Positions 17,545 through 27,600 of a stretch of 64,000 nucleotides of DNA are shown in pieces. Below the pieces are notes generated by a model. It was not told the origin of the DNA. It saw nothing but the letters and a program-made list of their open reading frames with translations, and did not search any database. How positions within the stretch are numbered: position 1 is the first letter of the stretch; every line of letters starts with the position of its first letter. The stretch spans positions 186,001 through 250,000 of the forward strand of contig OZ255703.1 in the NCBI GenBank assembly GCA_965277055.1, written 5' to 3'. The DNA is from CBDCHC01 sp965277055 (GTDB taxonomy: Bacteria; Pseudomonadota; Gammaproteobacteria; PS1; Pseudothioglobaceae). Position numbers and translations under genes: made by a program.

Positions 17545-18116
17545 ACGATATTACTAAAGCCCATAAAGGCAAGAGACATATATCCAGCAGTAATAAGGGC
17601 AATTGGCAACCCCTTAAAAGACTGTGGTACATTGGCACTTTCTAAGCGTTCACGAATCAAAGAGAATAACACCAACACCAAAGAAAAACCTAAAGACGCA
17701 CCAAATCCATACACTACAGAACCAAGGAATGTATGACTCTCATTTACATTAAGTAGGGCAACCCCGAGTACCGCACAATTAGTAGTGATTAATGGTAAAT
17801 ATACCCCTAGAGAGCTATGCAAAATAGGGCTCATTTTTGCTACAAAAATCTCAGTAAACCCAACTACAAATGCAATGGAAACAATAAAAAATATTGTACG
17901 TAAATACACAATATCATAAGGAATAAGAATAAATTCACTCACAATAAAGCTAATCATACTCGCGAGAGTTAAAACAAAGGTGGTAGCAAAACCCATGCCA
18001 ATACTACTTGAGACTGTTTTACTCACACCCATAAATGGGCATAAACCCAAAAATTGGGTGAGCACCAAATTATTGACAAAAATAGTGCCTATAAATAATA
18101 AGATATATTCATTCAT
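17541..18116 (-). CDS. rnfA: Electron transport complex subunit RnfA
   Basis: 191 residues, all-membrane with six helices, normal for RnfA/NqrE. It contains FVNNLVLTQFLGLCPFMGVSK near the start (the cysteine is a conserved site of the membrane Fe-S centre), TEIFVAKMSPILHSSLGVYLPLITTNCAVLG and FGASLGFSLVLVLFSLIRERLE. It begins the rnfABCD gene set. Confidence 0.96.
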   Translation of the reverse strand: MNEYILLFIGTIFVNNLVLTQFLGLCPFMGVSKTVSSSIGMGFATTFVLTLASMISFIVSEFILIPYDIVYLRTIFFIVSIAFVVGFTEIFVAKMSPILHSSLGVYLPLITTNCAVLGVALLNVNESHTFLGSVVYGFGASLGFSLVLVLFSLIRERLESANVPQSFKGLPIALITAGYMSLAFMGFSNIV

Positions 18117-18132
18117 AGACTAGACAGTCCAT

Positions 18133-18747
18133 TTAGACCCAAGAGTATGTTTGCAGATACTGTTTTTCAAATGATTGAATCTGCTCTTTATATTCTAAAG
18201 TAATACCAATATCATCCAACCCCCCTAATAGACGTCTTTTTCTATCGCCATCTATATCAAATGTCAGTGCAGTATCATTATAACTCACTGTTTGCTGAAC
18301 TAAATCAATGGTTAATGGCGTATTTATATGAAATAAGGTGTCTACCTCTGAAGTTGAAAGCACAATAGGCAAGATACCATTTTTAAAACAATTGTTATAA
18401 AAAATATCGGCAAAACTTGAAGAAATGATTGCTCTAAAGCCATAATCTTCTAATGCCCAAGGAGCATGTTCACGGGATGAGCCACAACCAAAATTCTCCC
18501 GAGCGAGCAAAATAGTAGAATCTTGATACTCTGGTTTATTTAAGACAAAGTCCATATTTCTTGGACGTTTTGTACTATCCATACCCAATTCACCATGATC
18601 CAAATAGCGCCATTCATCAAATAAATGCACTCCAAATCCCGTGCGTTTAATTGATTTCAAAAATTGTTTAGGAATAATAGCATCAGTGTCCACATTTGCT
18701 CGGTCAAGCGGAGTGGCAATTGAAGTTAGAGTTGTAAATGCTTGCAT
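18133..18747 (-). CDS. leuD: 3-isopropylmalate dehydratase small subunit
   Basis: 204 residues, normal for LeuD. It has LDRANVDTDAIIPKQFLKSI (about 17-36), the swivel-domain signature LLARENFGCGSSREHAPWALEDYGF (about 80-104), and NNCFKNGILPIVL. With LeuC it isomerises 2- to 3-isopropylmalate in leucine synthesis. leuC and leuB are not in the window, so leuD is detached from the usual leuCDB cluster. It starts one base after the cytochrome b561 stop. Confidence 0.93.
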   Translation of the reverse strand: MQAFTTLTSIATPLDRANVDTDAIIPKQFLKSIKRTGFGVHLFDEWRYLDHGELGMDSTKRPRNMDFVLNKPEYQDSTILLARENFGCGSSREHAPWALEDYGFRAIISSSFADIFYNNCFKNGILPIVLSTSEVDTLFHINTPLTIDLVQQTVSYNDTALTFDIDGDRKRRLLGGLDDIGITLEYKEQIQSFEKQYLQTYSWV

Positions 18748-18748
18748 A

Positions 18749-19357
18749 TTAATAAAATAATAAATACGTAATAATCATACTTACGCATAGAGAAAGAACT
18801 GCTTTGGTATGTAAGTATTTTAGCGTAAAAGTAGTAGTTATTTCCCCGCCATTAAGCATTGGTTTTATCAGGTTTTTACCGCGGATGAGATACAGCACAA
18901 TAGCCAAAATGTGTAAAACAATAAGTCCAATAATCACCTTGCCCAGAATCATATGTATTTCTTGCAAAACAGCACTAGTATTCCCATCGACACTATCATA
19001 TAAAGGTCCTACAAATAAAATACCATCCTCACTCACAAGCCCAGTTAAGATTTGTACGATTAAAGCCCCAAGTAAGGTGATCACACTTAATGCCCCAATA
19101 GGACTATGCCCCAAACTATGATATTGTCCTTTGAGATATTTGAGTATTGTAAATGGTCCCTTAACAAATTCACTAAATCGAGCGTATGGGGTACCTATCA
19201 CTCCCCAAATAAGTCGAAACCAAAGAAGCGTAGCAATCACGTGTGCCACCTTAAAATGAAGCAAGGTTTCTCCTAATTGTATGGCAATAATTGCAACTAT
19301 AACACTAAATGCTAACAACCAGTGAAATATGCGAATATAAATATCCCAAAGATGCAT
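18749..19357 (-). CDS. Cytochrome b561 family membrane protein
   Basis: 202 residues with five hydrophobic segments. WDIYIRIFHWLLAFSVIVAI begins it and holds a haem-ligand histidine; further histidines lie in FKVAHVIATLLWFRLIWG, IHMILGKVIIGLIVLHILAIVLYLI. The RLIWGVIGTPYARFSEF segment is typical of the Ni/Fe-hydrogenase cytochrome b-like group (COG3658). Such proteins pass electrons between the quinone pool and a periplasmic partner, often a small cytochrome c. No partner is adjacent; a cytochrome c' is encoded at about 61.6 kb. Confidence 0.82.
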   Translation of the reverse strand: MHLWDIYIRIFHWLLAFSVIVAIIAIQLGETLLHFKVAHVIATLLWFRLIWGVIGTPYARFSEFVKGPFTILKYLKGQYHSLGHSPIGALSVITLLGALIVQILTGLVSEDGILFVGPLYDSVDGNTSAVLQEIHMILGKVIIGLIVLHILAIVLYLIRGKNLIKPMLNGGEITTTFTLKYLHTKAVLSLCVSMIITYLLFY

Positions 19358-19404
19358 GGTGGTAAAAAAAAGACCTCATATACTTAATTATATCATGAAG
19401 ATTT

Positions 19405-20469
19405 TTAACTCAGAGCTTTACGCACTTCTTGGGCAAAATCACAACTGAGCATAGAGCGAATATGTGCAAGTTTCTCTCGTTGTGTTTCTGCTCGCTGTAA
19501 GGTGTGAAACATCGCATTCACTAGTGTGGCTTGATTGCAATTATCCTGAATGAGTTCAATGACTACTTGCTGATTCAATAATATATTAGGTAAAGAGATA
19601 TATTCAGTAGTGAGTTTTTTACGTACCATTTTATACGTCCATGGGTTCATTCGATACACTACCACTAAAGGAGTGCCAATCAGTGCCACTTCTAAAGCGG
19701 CAGTACCGCTGGCAACAACAACCAAATCAGCATCTGCAATATGCTCATACGCATCACCAATAGAATAACTAATATCAGTGCCCTCAGTCCAATGCTGCAC
19801 GAATTGCTCTCCTCCAGAATGCGCAAGTGGAATATGAAAAGTATATTTCGAATCAATAGCATGAATATTAATTGCCGTTTGCACTAAGGTCGGAAGTATG
19901 TGCTTAATTTCGCTAACTCTTGAACCGGGCATTAAGACAATTTTATTTTGTTGAGTATATGTACTACGTTCCGCTAGTTCTGTGAGTGGGTGCCCGACAA
20001 AATGTGCATCCATGCCCACTTGATGATATAACTCTGGCTCAAAGGGGAATAAGCAAAGCATGATGTCAGTAGACTGAGCAATTTTATGAATCCGCTCTAT
20101 ACGCCATGCCCAAATACTCGGACTCACAAAATGCACTGTGCGTACTCCTTTATTCTTGAGTTTGCGTTCAACATAAAAATTAAAATCAGGGCTGTCTATC
20201 CCAATAAATAAATCCACCTGTTCTTGCTGACAATAGCGTAATATGCTCCTACGAATACGCAAAATGCGAGGGAGTTTTTTGAGTACTTCAACAACTCCCA
20301 TGACATTAATATTTTTAGTATGCCATAATGGTTTGACACCTTGTGCAGAACTTTTCTCTCCCACTAAGCCAACATATTCAGCATTGGGGTGTAATTTATT
20401 TAATACAGGCAGAAGTCGTGCAGCTAAGAGATCTCCTGAAATTTCGGGAGCACTAATACAAATCTTCAT
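19405..20469 (-). CDS. lpxB: Lipid-A-disaccharide synthase
   Basis: 354 residues (E. coli 382). It opens MKICISAPEISGDLLAARLLPVL and contains FIGIDSPDFNFYVERKLK, TVHFVSPSIWAWRIERIHKI, FVGHPLTE, VLMPGSRVSEIKHILPTLV and VVASGTAALEVALIGTPLVVVYRM. These define the GT19 glycosyltransferase that joins UDP-diacylglucosamine and lipid X. It indicates a lipid A-containing Gram-negative envelope. It is separated from other lpx genes. Confidence 0.94.
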   Translation of the reverse strand: MKICISAPEISGDLLAARLLPVLNKLHPNAEYVGLVGEKSSAQGVKPLWHTKNINVMGVVEVLKKLPRILRIRRSILRYCQQEQVDLFIGIDSPDFNFYVERKLKNKGVRTVHFVSPSIWAWRIERIHKIAQSTDIMLCLFPFEPELYHQVGMDAHFVGHPLTELAERSTYTQQNKIVLMPGSRVSEIKHILPTLVQTAINIHAIDSKYTFHIPLAHSGGEQFVQHWTEGTDISYSIGDAYEHIADADLVVVASGTAALEVALIGTPLVVVYRMNPWTYKMVRKKLTTEYISLPNILLNQQVVIELIQDNCNQATLVNAMFHTLQRAETQREKLAHIRSMLSCDFAQEVRKALS

Positions 20470-20480
20470 AGCTCAGTGAA

Positions 20481-20777
20481 TTATTTCTTAGGTAATAAGA
20501 TTCCAGGTACATCAGCAAACGCTTTATAAATCACAATTACGTTACCAATAGACTGCACCAGTGCAGCTTCAGTATGTACTAAAATTTCGCTCATAATGCG
20601 TTCTTTTTCAGTTTTTTCTACTTTAATTTTTATTTTGAGTAATTCATGATGTAATAGTGAATTATCTATTTCATCACGAACATTATCACTGAGCCCATTC
20701 GCCCCTATCATCACAATGGGATGAATCGTATGAGCAATAGAGCGAAGATATTTTTTTTGAGCGTTAGTGAGATTCAT
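20481..20777 (-). CDS. yhbY: Ribosome-associated CRM-domain protein YhbY
   Basis: 98 residues comprising one CRS1/YhbY (CRM) RNA-binding domain: LTNAQKKYLRSIAHTIHPIVMIGANGLSDNVRDEIDNSLLHHELLKIKI, with the GxxG-like MIGANGLS loop. E. coli YhbY associates with the pre-50S particle. Downstream is lpxB, upstream lysA; all are co-directional with small gaps. Confidence 0.9.
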   Translation of the reverse strand: MNLTNAQKKYLRSIAHTIHPIVMIGANGLSDNVRDEIDNSLLHHELLKIKIKVEKTEKERIMSEILVHTEAALVQSIGNVIVIYKAFADVPGILLPKK

Positions 20778-20785
20778 AAGTAGTT

Positions 20786-22030
20786 TTACAATATAGTAGC
20801 AGATTCATCAGCAAACAGCTGACTAATAGTTTGGCGTTTACGAATCTTTATGTGCTTCTCTCCCTTGACTAACACCTCAGCAACCATTGGACGAGTATTA
20901 TAATTCGAACTCATAACAAACCCATATGCACCAGCATCCCGTACTGCTATCAAGTCTCCTGATGTCACTGCAAGTGCACGTTCTTTGCCAAGATAATCCC
21001 CTGTTTCACATACTGGACCTACAATATCATATATTTGCTTGTTAGTATTTTGTTTATCAACCACAGGAAGAATTTGATGGTGTGCTTGATAAAGAGAAGG
21101 TCGTAATAAATCATTCATTGCTCCATCAATGACAGCGAAATTCTTTTCACCATTATGCTTAATGCCTAAAACCTTAGTCAGAAATATCCCAGCATTACCA
21201 ACAATAGCGCGCCCGGGCTCTACTATAATTTGGTATGCACTGGCTTTGTCTAAAATAGATGAAACATAGGCAGAAATATCAATCGTAGGATTATCTTCAT
21301 ACTCAATTCCAATCCCACCGCCCAAATCAAGATGCTGGATCGTTATGCCTTTTTGCTCTAAAGTGCGTGCTAAATCTAATACTTTATCTAACGCATCTAA
21401 AAATGGCTCTACACTAGTAATTTGTGAACCAATATGGCAATCTATACCCACTGGAAATAATGCCTCACTTTGGTGTGCATACTCATATAACCCTTCAACT
21501 TTAGTAATATCAATCCCAAACTTATTAGAACGTAACCCAGTAGAAATATACGGATGAGTGCCTGCATCAACATTCGGGTTCACTCGTATGGAAATTTGAG
21601 CCACTACTCCTTTTTTGATTGCAATTTGTTCAATCAGATACAACTCAAACTCTGATTCAACATTAAAACAATGGACTCCTACTTCCAGTGCAAATTCAAT
21701 CTCATCGTGAGTTTTACCTACTCCAGAAAATATGCATTTACTAGGGCTACCACCAGCGCGAATAACACGTTGCAATTCACCAGCTGAGACAATATCAAAG
21801 CCTGCACCAAGCTCAGCAAGAACACGTAATACTGCAATATTAGAGTTTGCTTTTACCGCATAACAAACAAGATGAGGGTGTTTACCAAAGGCAGTATCAA
21901 ATTCAAGAAAATTTGCCTCTATTTGAGACTGAGAATACACATACAGAGGAGTTTGGTACGATTTTGCTAAAGAAGACAGTGATACCTCTTCAGCATGAAG
22001 CGTGCTATGAATATAATGAAAGGGGTTCAA
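20786..22030 (-). CDS. lysA: Diaminopimelate decarboxylase
   Basis: 414 residues. PLP lysine in HLVCYAVKANSNIAVL (about 55-70), then GVHCFNVESEFEL, HIGSQITSVEPF, DLGGGIGIEYED, VEPGRAIVGNAG and GPVCETGDYLGKER with the catalytic cysteine. It converts meso-diaminopimelate to lysine. The start is a TTG directly after the stop of the upstream lipoprotein gene (TAA TTG). Lipoprotein-lysA is a conserved gammaproteobacterial pairing. Confidence 0.95.
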   Translation of the reverse strand: MNPFHYIHSTLHAEEVSLSSLAKSYQTPLYVYSQSQIEANFLEFDTAFGKHPHLVCYAVKANSNIAVLRVLAELGAGFDIVSAGELQRVIRAGGSPSKCIFSGVGKTHDEIEFALEVGVHCFNVESEFELYLIEQIAIKKGVVAQISIRVNPNVDAGTHPYISTGLRSNKFGIDITKVEGLYEYAHQSEALFPVGIDCHIGSQITSVEPFLDALDKVLDLARTLEQKGITIQHLDLGGGIGIEYEDNPTIDISAYVSSILDKASAYQIIVEPGRAIVGNAGIFLTKVLGIKHNGEKNFAVIDGAMNDLLRPSLYQAHHQILPVVDKQNTNKQIYDIVGPVCETGDYLGKERALAVTSGDLIAVRDAGAYGFVMSSNYNTRPMVAEVLVKGEKHIKIRKRQTISQLFADESATIL

Positions 22031-22342
22031 TTATTTTGAATTACTTGGACGCATGCCAGTATCAAACATTGGTGCATCATTTACATCAATTACATCAATT
22101 GGCTTAGCAGGTGCAGGCATAACTGGTTTTTTTATTTGTGGTTCTTTAGATAAAGTCATAGACTTATCGTATTTGGTAGAACCATTGTCATCAGCACCAA
22201 GAATGATTGGCTTTACTGTGCGTTTTACTTCTTTTTTCGCCACAGGTTGCTCAGCTTTTGTTGCTTGAACATCTTCTTTTTTACCGCAAGAGATAATGAA
22301 TACTGAGGTGAGAACTGCTACCGCTAATAATTTAGTGTTCAT
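22031..22342 (-). CDS. Small lipoprotein upstream of lysA (LptM/YifL-position)
   Basis: 103 residues with a lipoprotein signal: LAVAVLTSVFIISCGKK, lipobox cysteine at about residue 19. The rest is low complexity, rich in K, P, D and A (KPVMPAPAKPIDVIDVNDAP). Position ahead of lysA corresponds to the short YifL/LptM lipoprotein, which helps LptD mature in E. coli, but the protein is longer than the typical 60-70 residues and only the signal region matches. Function is inferred from position only. Confidence 0.6.
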   Translation of the reverse strand: MNTKLLAVAVLTSVFIISCGKKEDVQATKAEQPVAKKEVKRTVKPIILGADDNGSTKYDKSMTLSKEPQIKKPVMPAPAKPIDVIDVNDAPMFDTGMRPSNSK

Positions 22343-22394
22343 AGTGAAAGTATGTAATTAAATGATAATATTATAATTGTTTTTATTCTTTATG

Positions 22395-22949
22395 TTAAGA
22401 TAATATATGTTGTTTTGCGAGAAAAAGTGCAGCAATACTCCGTGCCTCTGTCAGGTCCTCATCATAAACCCACTGCTCTAGTGTCTCTAAGTCTTTTTGA
22501 ATGAGTACCAACTCTTCTGGCTCATCTCCTACTAACGGGGCTTCATATAACTTTCTAGCTAACACAATATGGGTAATGTTTGCTTGATATCCTGGGGCCA
22601 ATGTGAGAGTAGTTAAGTGCTCTAAGTGGTTGCTTGCATACCCAATTTCTTCTTGAAGCTCGCGGTTTGCTGCCTTGAGAATTTCCTCTCCAGCATCGAT
22701 TTTTCCTTTAGGCAGGCCTAGCTCATATCTTAGTGTACCACCAGAATATTCATAAATAAGCCCAACTTGATTATGTTCAAATACTGGAATAACCAACACC
22801 GCTCCATGACCTCTGGGCTTTAAGCGCTGATAGGTACGTTGTTCACCATTATGAAACCGCACATCCAACTTTTCTACATGAAATACACCCGTATCTGCAA
22901 TAGAAGTAATATTTGAAACAGTGGGTACGCGCGTTGGTTTTTTAGACAT
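22395..22949 (-). CDS. Nudix hydrolase, NudE/ADP-ribose pyrophosphatase type
   Basis: 184 residues with a complete Nudix box: GLPKGKIDAGEEILKAANRELQEEIGY (about 98-124), fitting Gx5Ex7REUxEExGU. The flanks VVFEHNQVGLIYEYSGGTLRYELGLPKG resemble NudE and ADP-sugar hydrolases. These enzymes cleave ADP-ribose, NADH or Ap3A. It lies 5 bases downstream of hemC. Substrate cannot be fixed from sequence. Confidence 0.82.
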   Translation of the reverse strand: MSKKPTRVPTVSNITSIADTGVFHVEKLDVRFHNGEQRTYQRLKPRGHGAVLVIPVFEHNQVGLIYEYSGGTLRYELGLPKGKIDAGEEILKAANRELQEEIGYASNHLEHLTTLTLAPGYQANITHIVLARKLYEAPLVGDEPEELVLIQKDLETLEQWVYDEDLTEARSIAALFLAKQHILS

Positions 22950-22954
22950 AAGTG

Positions 22955-23872
22955 CTACTCGTTAGTCAATAAGTCCCTTGCCCCTAAAGCAGTGAGTCTT
23001 TGAACCAATTCATCAGCAAGTGCCTTCCACTTGGAATGCTCACCACTTATACTCGCAGTAATAATGGTATTGGTGGCAATACTCCCAACCATAGCTTTTA
23101 TATTAATAACATTGCCTAACATCTTAGCATAAATTGCAATAGGTGCAGAGCAGTTTCCAGCAAGCGCAGCATTCACTCTACGCTCAGCAGATACCTCCCG
23201 TAGTGTTTGTTCATGTACGAGCGGTGCTATGAGTTCTGCTACTTGTGTATCACCCGCACGTATTTCAATAGCTACAGCACCTTGTCCTACCGCTGGTAAA
23301 CTTTCATGTAACGGTAACTGCTGAGTCATGCGATCGGCAAATCCTAAACGAATCAGTCCCGCACTTGCTAAAATAATTGCATCAAACTCCTTATCATCTA
23401 ATTTTTTGAGTCGAGTATTGACACTTCCTCTAAGTTCTTTAATCACCAAATCAGGGCGTAAAGACTGTAATTGAATAATACGTCTATTGCTACAGGTGCC
23501 TACAATTGCCCCGATAGGTAATTCATCAGGTGATGTATACTCATTACTGACAAAACTATCACTTGGATTTTCTCGCTCTAATACTGCACCAAGAGCAAAA
23601 CCTTCGGGCAACTCATACGGGACATCTTTTAAGGAATGGACAGCGACATCTGCCTCACCTCTAAGCATCCCTTGTTCAAGTTCTTTAATAAATAAGCCTT
23701 TACCACCAATTCTACTAAGTGAGGTGTCTAATATTTCATCTCCTTTAGTGCTCATTTCGACCAAACTCACACTGAGTTCTGGATGATATTGTTCCAAAAG
23801 TTCTTTTACATGATATGCTTGCCAAAGTGCAAGTGGGCTTTTGCGTGTTGCAATTTTTAGTGATTGATTCAC
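22955..23872 (-). CDS. hemC: Hydroxymethylbilane synthase (porphobilinogen deaminase)
   Basis: 305 residues from the GTG at 23872 (VNQSLKIATRKSPLALWQAYHVKELL); longer frames upstream lack family similarity. It contains EMSTKGDEILD, GKGLFIKELEQGMLRGEADVAVHSLKDVP with the catalytic aspartate region, GTCSNRRIIQLQ, and LAGNCSAPIA carrying the dipyrromethane-binding cysteine. It makes hydroxymethylbilane for HemD, whose gene is some 17 kb away. Confidence 0.93.
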   Translation of the reverse strand: MNQSLKIATRKSPLALWQAYHVKELLEQYHPELSVSLVEMSTKGDEILDTSLSRIGGKGLFIKELEQGMLRGEADVAVHSLKDVPYELPEGFALGAVLERENPSDSFVSNEYTSPDELPIGAIVGTCSNRRIIQLQSLRPDLVIKELRGSVNTRLKKLDDKEFDAIILASAGLIRLGFADRMTQQLPLHESLPAVGQGAVAIEIRAGDTQVAELIAPLVHEQTLREVSAERRVNAALAGNCSAPIAIYAKMLGNVINIKAMVGSIATNTIITASISGEHSKWKALADELVQRLTALGARDLLTNE

Positions 23873-23921
23873 GTATATAGAAGTAAAATAAAGAAAAAAC
23901 GTATACAAATTATACTTCAAA

Positions 23922-24320
23922 ATGATTACCACTACTAATCTATTAGCGGATTCTAAGGAGGCTAAACAACTCAACAAGCACTTTTTAATGATTGCTACTA
24001 TCTCTGATTGTCCATTTTGTGAATTACTTAAAGAGGAGGTGATTCATCCTATGTCCAAACTTTCAGAGTATGAACATCTTATCATTCGCGAGGTAAGTAG
24101 CTCTTATGATAGTTTTACTAGTTTTGATGGTTCCTATATTGAAGGACAGCGATTTAACTCTCTCTATGATATAGATTTTTACCCTACAGTGATGATTTTA
24201 GATGCCAATGGTACTCCACTAGAAAAAGTGGTGGGTATTCCTAACTTGGATTATTATTGGCATGAACTAGATCGGTTACTCACTAAGCACACCGCTATCA
24301 CCCCAAAGCGCAAAGTGTAA
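23922..24320 (+). CDS. Cytoplasmic thioredoxin-like protein with CPFC motif
   Basis: 132 residues, no signal peptide. A thioredoxin-like fold is suggested by FLMIATISDCPFCELLKEEV (about 21-40, CxxC) and YDIDFYPTVMILDANGTPLEKVVGIP, where the cis-proline would be in YPTV. It resembles SoxW-like or thioredoxin-related proteins of sulfur oxidisers but lacks an export signal. It is divergent from hemC and precedes a small metal-binding-type protein. Confidence 0.7.
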   Translation: MITTTNLLADSKEAKQLNKHFLMIATISDCPFCELLKEEVIHPMSKLSEYEHLIIREVSSSYDSFTSFDGSYIEGQRFNSLYDIDFYPTVMILDANGTPLEKVVGIPNLDYYWHELDRLLTKHTAITPKRKV

Positions 24321-24376
24321 CTTTTAGTTGTTTTATGTATAAATAAAGTACTTATGTGTAATAACTTGAATCTTTG

Positions 24377-24568
24377 ATGAAAGTAATCAATAAATTTTGT
24401 CCACGCTCAGGCAAACCAGTACAAGAAGATTCTCTTACTAATTATAGAGGATATACAGTTGGATTTTGCAACACCGGTTGTAGAGATGATTTTAAAAATA
24501 ATATAGATAATAGACCCAAAGACACACAATATTTTGAAGCTATATTAAGAGAAAAACTTAATAAATAA
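24377..24568 (+). CDS. Small cysteine-rich YHS/TRASH-like protein
   Basis: 63 residues from the second of two adjacent ATGs. The pattern FCPRSGKPVQEDSLTNYRGYTVGFCNTGCRDDF resembles the YHS/TRASH metal-binding motif (C-P-x-S-G-K-P-V ... GFC...C). Three cysteines could bind a metal, and the rest is charged helix. Homologous short proteins are common in proteobacteria but uncharacterised. A strong bidirectional terminator follows 15 bases after the stop. Confidence 0.65.
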   Translation: MKVINKFCPRSGKPVQEDSLTNYRGYTVGFCNTGCRDDFKNNIDNRPKDTQYFEAILREKLNK

Positions 24569-24583
24569 TTGCAAAAATACACA

Positions 24584-24612
24584 AAAAAAGCCTCATAACA
24601 CGAGGCTTTTTT
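24584..24612. terminator. Bidirectional Rho-independent terminator
   Basis: A perfect stem AAAAAAGCCTC / GAGGCTTTTTT with a 7-base loop between the convergent small cysteine-rich gene and rpoC. It has A and T runs on both sides and so can end transcripts from both directions. Confidence 0.92.
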
Positions 24613-24630
24613 AAAGACTATAAATATTAC

Positions 24631-27600
24631 TTATGCAATTTTTGTCTTACTTTTATGGTGAGAAAAACCCGTTCCCGCTGGGATAAGTCTCCCAACAATT
24701 ACGTTTTCCTTGAGTCCAGCAAGATTATCTACTTTACCTGTAATCGCTGCCTCGGTAAGTACTCTCGTAGTTTCTTGAAACGATGCTGCAGAAATAAACG
24801 ACTGGGTAGAGAGTGAAGACTTAGTAATACCCATCAGCAAACGCTCAAAACGAATTGGTGTTTTTTGGGCTGCAACTAGTTCGGCATTAGCAATCACCAC
24901 ATCACTATATTCTGCAATTTCGCCATTGACAAATGAACTATCACCTGCATCAATTACTTCAACTTTACGCAGCATTTGGCGCACAATTACCTCGATATGC
25001 TTATCAGAAATTTTCACCCCTTGTAAACGATATACATTTTGTACTTCTTTCACCACGTAATGTGCTAGTGCTTCAACTCCAAGCAATCGTAAAATATCAT
25101 GCGGATTAGATGGACCATCGCAAATAATATCACCTTTTTCTACCATTTCACCATCAAATACATTAATTTGACGCCAAGAGTTAATCATCATTTCAACGCT
25201 TTCACCTTCATTTGAAGTAATAATTAAGCGTGTTTTTGATTTTGTTGGAGAGCCAAAGCTTACCGTGCCTGAAATCTCTGCTAAGATAGAATGATCTTTT
25301 GCCTTTCTGGCTTCAAATAAATCAGCAACACGTGGTAGCCCACCGGTAATATCACTTTGTTTAGATTGGTCTTTAGTAATTTTTGCGAGTACTTGACCTG
25401 CTTTAATCACTGTGCCATCTTCTAAGTTTACTTTGACTTTTTCAGGGAGATAATGCGTAGATAAAATTGTTTCATTATCTTTTTCATCTACAAGTTTAAT
25501 CATTGGTTTTAAATCTTTAGCACTAATGGATCTATCTGATTTATCTATGATTTCATAAAATTGCATCCCCGTTAGGCTATCTGTTTGCTTAGTAATGGTT
25601 TGACCTTCAAGGAAATCTACAAACTCTACCTTACCATCAAATTCTGCAATAATTGGATGTGAATGCGGATCCCATTCCAGTACAATATCGCCTGCTGTGA
25701 CGGTATCACCATCTTTTACATTTGCAGTTGCACCGTATGGAATTTTATAGCGTTCTTTCTCCTGCCCTTTGTCATTATGAATAGAAATCGTTGCTGAACG
25801 TGAAATAACCACAAGTTTACCATCAGCATTAGTCAATGATTTTAAACTGTCAAAATGTACCACCCCTGAAGTATTTACACTAATGTTACTACTCACCGTA
25901 GTCGCACTCGCTGCACCACCAATATGGAAGGTTCTCATTGTCAGCTGAGTACCCGGCTCACCAATAGACTGGGCAGCAATAACTCCTACTGCTTCCCCTT
26001 CGGCAATGCGGTTACCTTTTGCCATATCATTACCATAACAAGCCGAACACACCCCGCGCTGGTTTTCACAAGTAATTGCTGAACGAATTTTAATACTTTC
26101 AATCCCCACTTCATTCACTCTATCACTCATAGCAAGATCAATCAAGTCCCCTTTGGCGATAAATATTTCACCAGTTTCAGGGTCTTTTACATCTTCTTGA
26201 CTTACACGTCCAAATACTGCTTCACCTAATGTTTGAGATACTGTACCACCATCAATTACTGCCTTTGCAATCAGCCCATTCTCAGTGCCGCAATCAAGAC
26301 CATTAATCACTAAGTCTTGTGATACATCAACAAGACGTCTAGTTAAGTACCCAGAGTTTGCAGTTTTGAGTGCTGTATCTGCCAAACCTTTACGTGCACC
26401 ATGGGTAGAAATAAAGTATTGCATATTATTCAAACCCTCTCTAAAGTTTGAAGTAATAGGTGTTTCAATAATAGTACCATCTGGTTTTGCCATGAGTCCA
26501 CGCATACCAGCAAGCTGACGAATCTGAGCCTGAGAACCCCTTGCACCAGAATCAGCCATCATATAAATAGAATTAAATGATGGTTGTTTTTCTACTTTCC
26601 CATCTACTTCTACATCCTCAAAACCGATTTCATTCATCATTTCAGTAGCCACTTCTTCTGATTTTCTTGACCAGATATCAATAACTTTATTATATCGCTC
26701 ACCATCAGTTACTACACCAGAAGCAAATTGCTCTTGTACTGCTTTTACTTCTTCTTCACCAGTATTGACCAGTCCTGCTTTCGTTTCTGGGATAATCATG
26801 TCATCCGAGCAGAATGAAATACCAGAACGGGTTGAATATTCAAAGCCCATATACATCATCTGGTCAGCAAAAATAACCGTATCTTTTAATTCTTCGGTTT
26901 GATAACAAATATGAATGAGTTTTGATACTGCTTTTTTCGTTAAGTTGGTATTGACTAAATCAAAGTTAATCCCTTTAGGCAAAATAGAAGAGAATATTGC
27001 TCTACCCACTGTAGTTTCTACTTTGCGAGTACCAAGATATTCATAGCCTTGTGCAGTTTTTTTATGGTCACCAACACGTAACGTAATACGTGCGTGTAAT
27101 GCTACTGCTTTAGCGTCCAATGCTTGTTTTACTTCTGTTGGGTTAGCAAATACTTTACCTTGACCAAGTTGGTTTTCCTTGGTTCTAGTCATGTAGTATA
27201 GTCCCAAAATAACATCCTGTGACGGGATAATAATTGGATCACCACTGGCTAAGTGTAAGATATTATTAGAAGCAAGCATCAGAGCACGTGCTTCAAGTTG
27301 TGCTTCCTCAGAAAGTGGTACATGTACCGCCATTTGGTCACCATCAAAGTCTGCGTTAAATGCACTACATACCAATGGATGCAATTGAATCGCTTTCCCT
27401 TCAATAAGTAATGGCTCAAATGCTTGAATTCCTAAGCGGTGAAGAGTTGGTGCACGGTTTAATAGCACCGGATGTTGGTACACTACCTCTTCAAGTAAAT
27501 CCCATACTTCTGGTACTTCACTTTCTACCATACGTTTTGCAGCTTTAATACTTGAAGCTAAGCCACTCATTTGTAAACGATTATAGACAAATGGCTTAAA

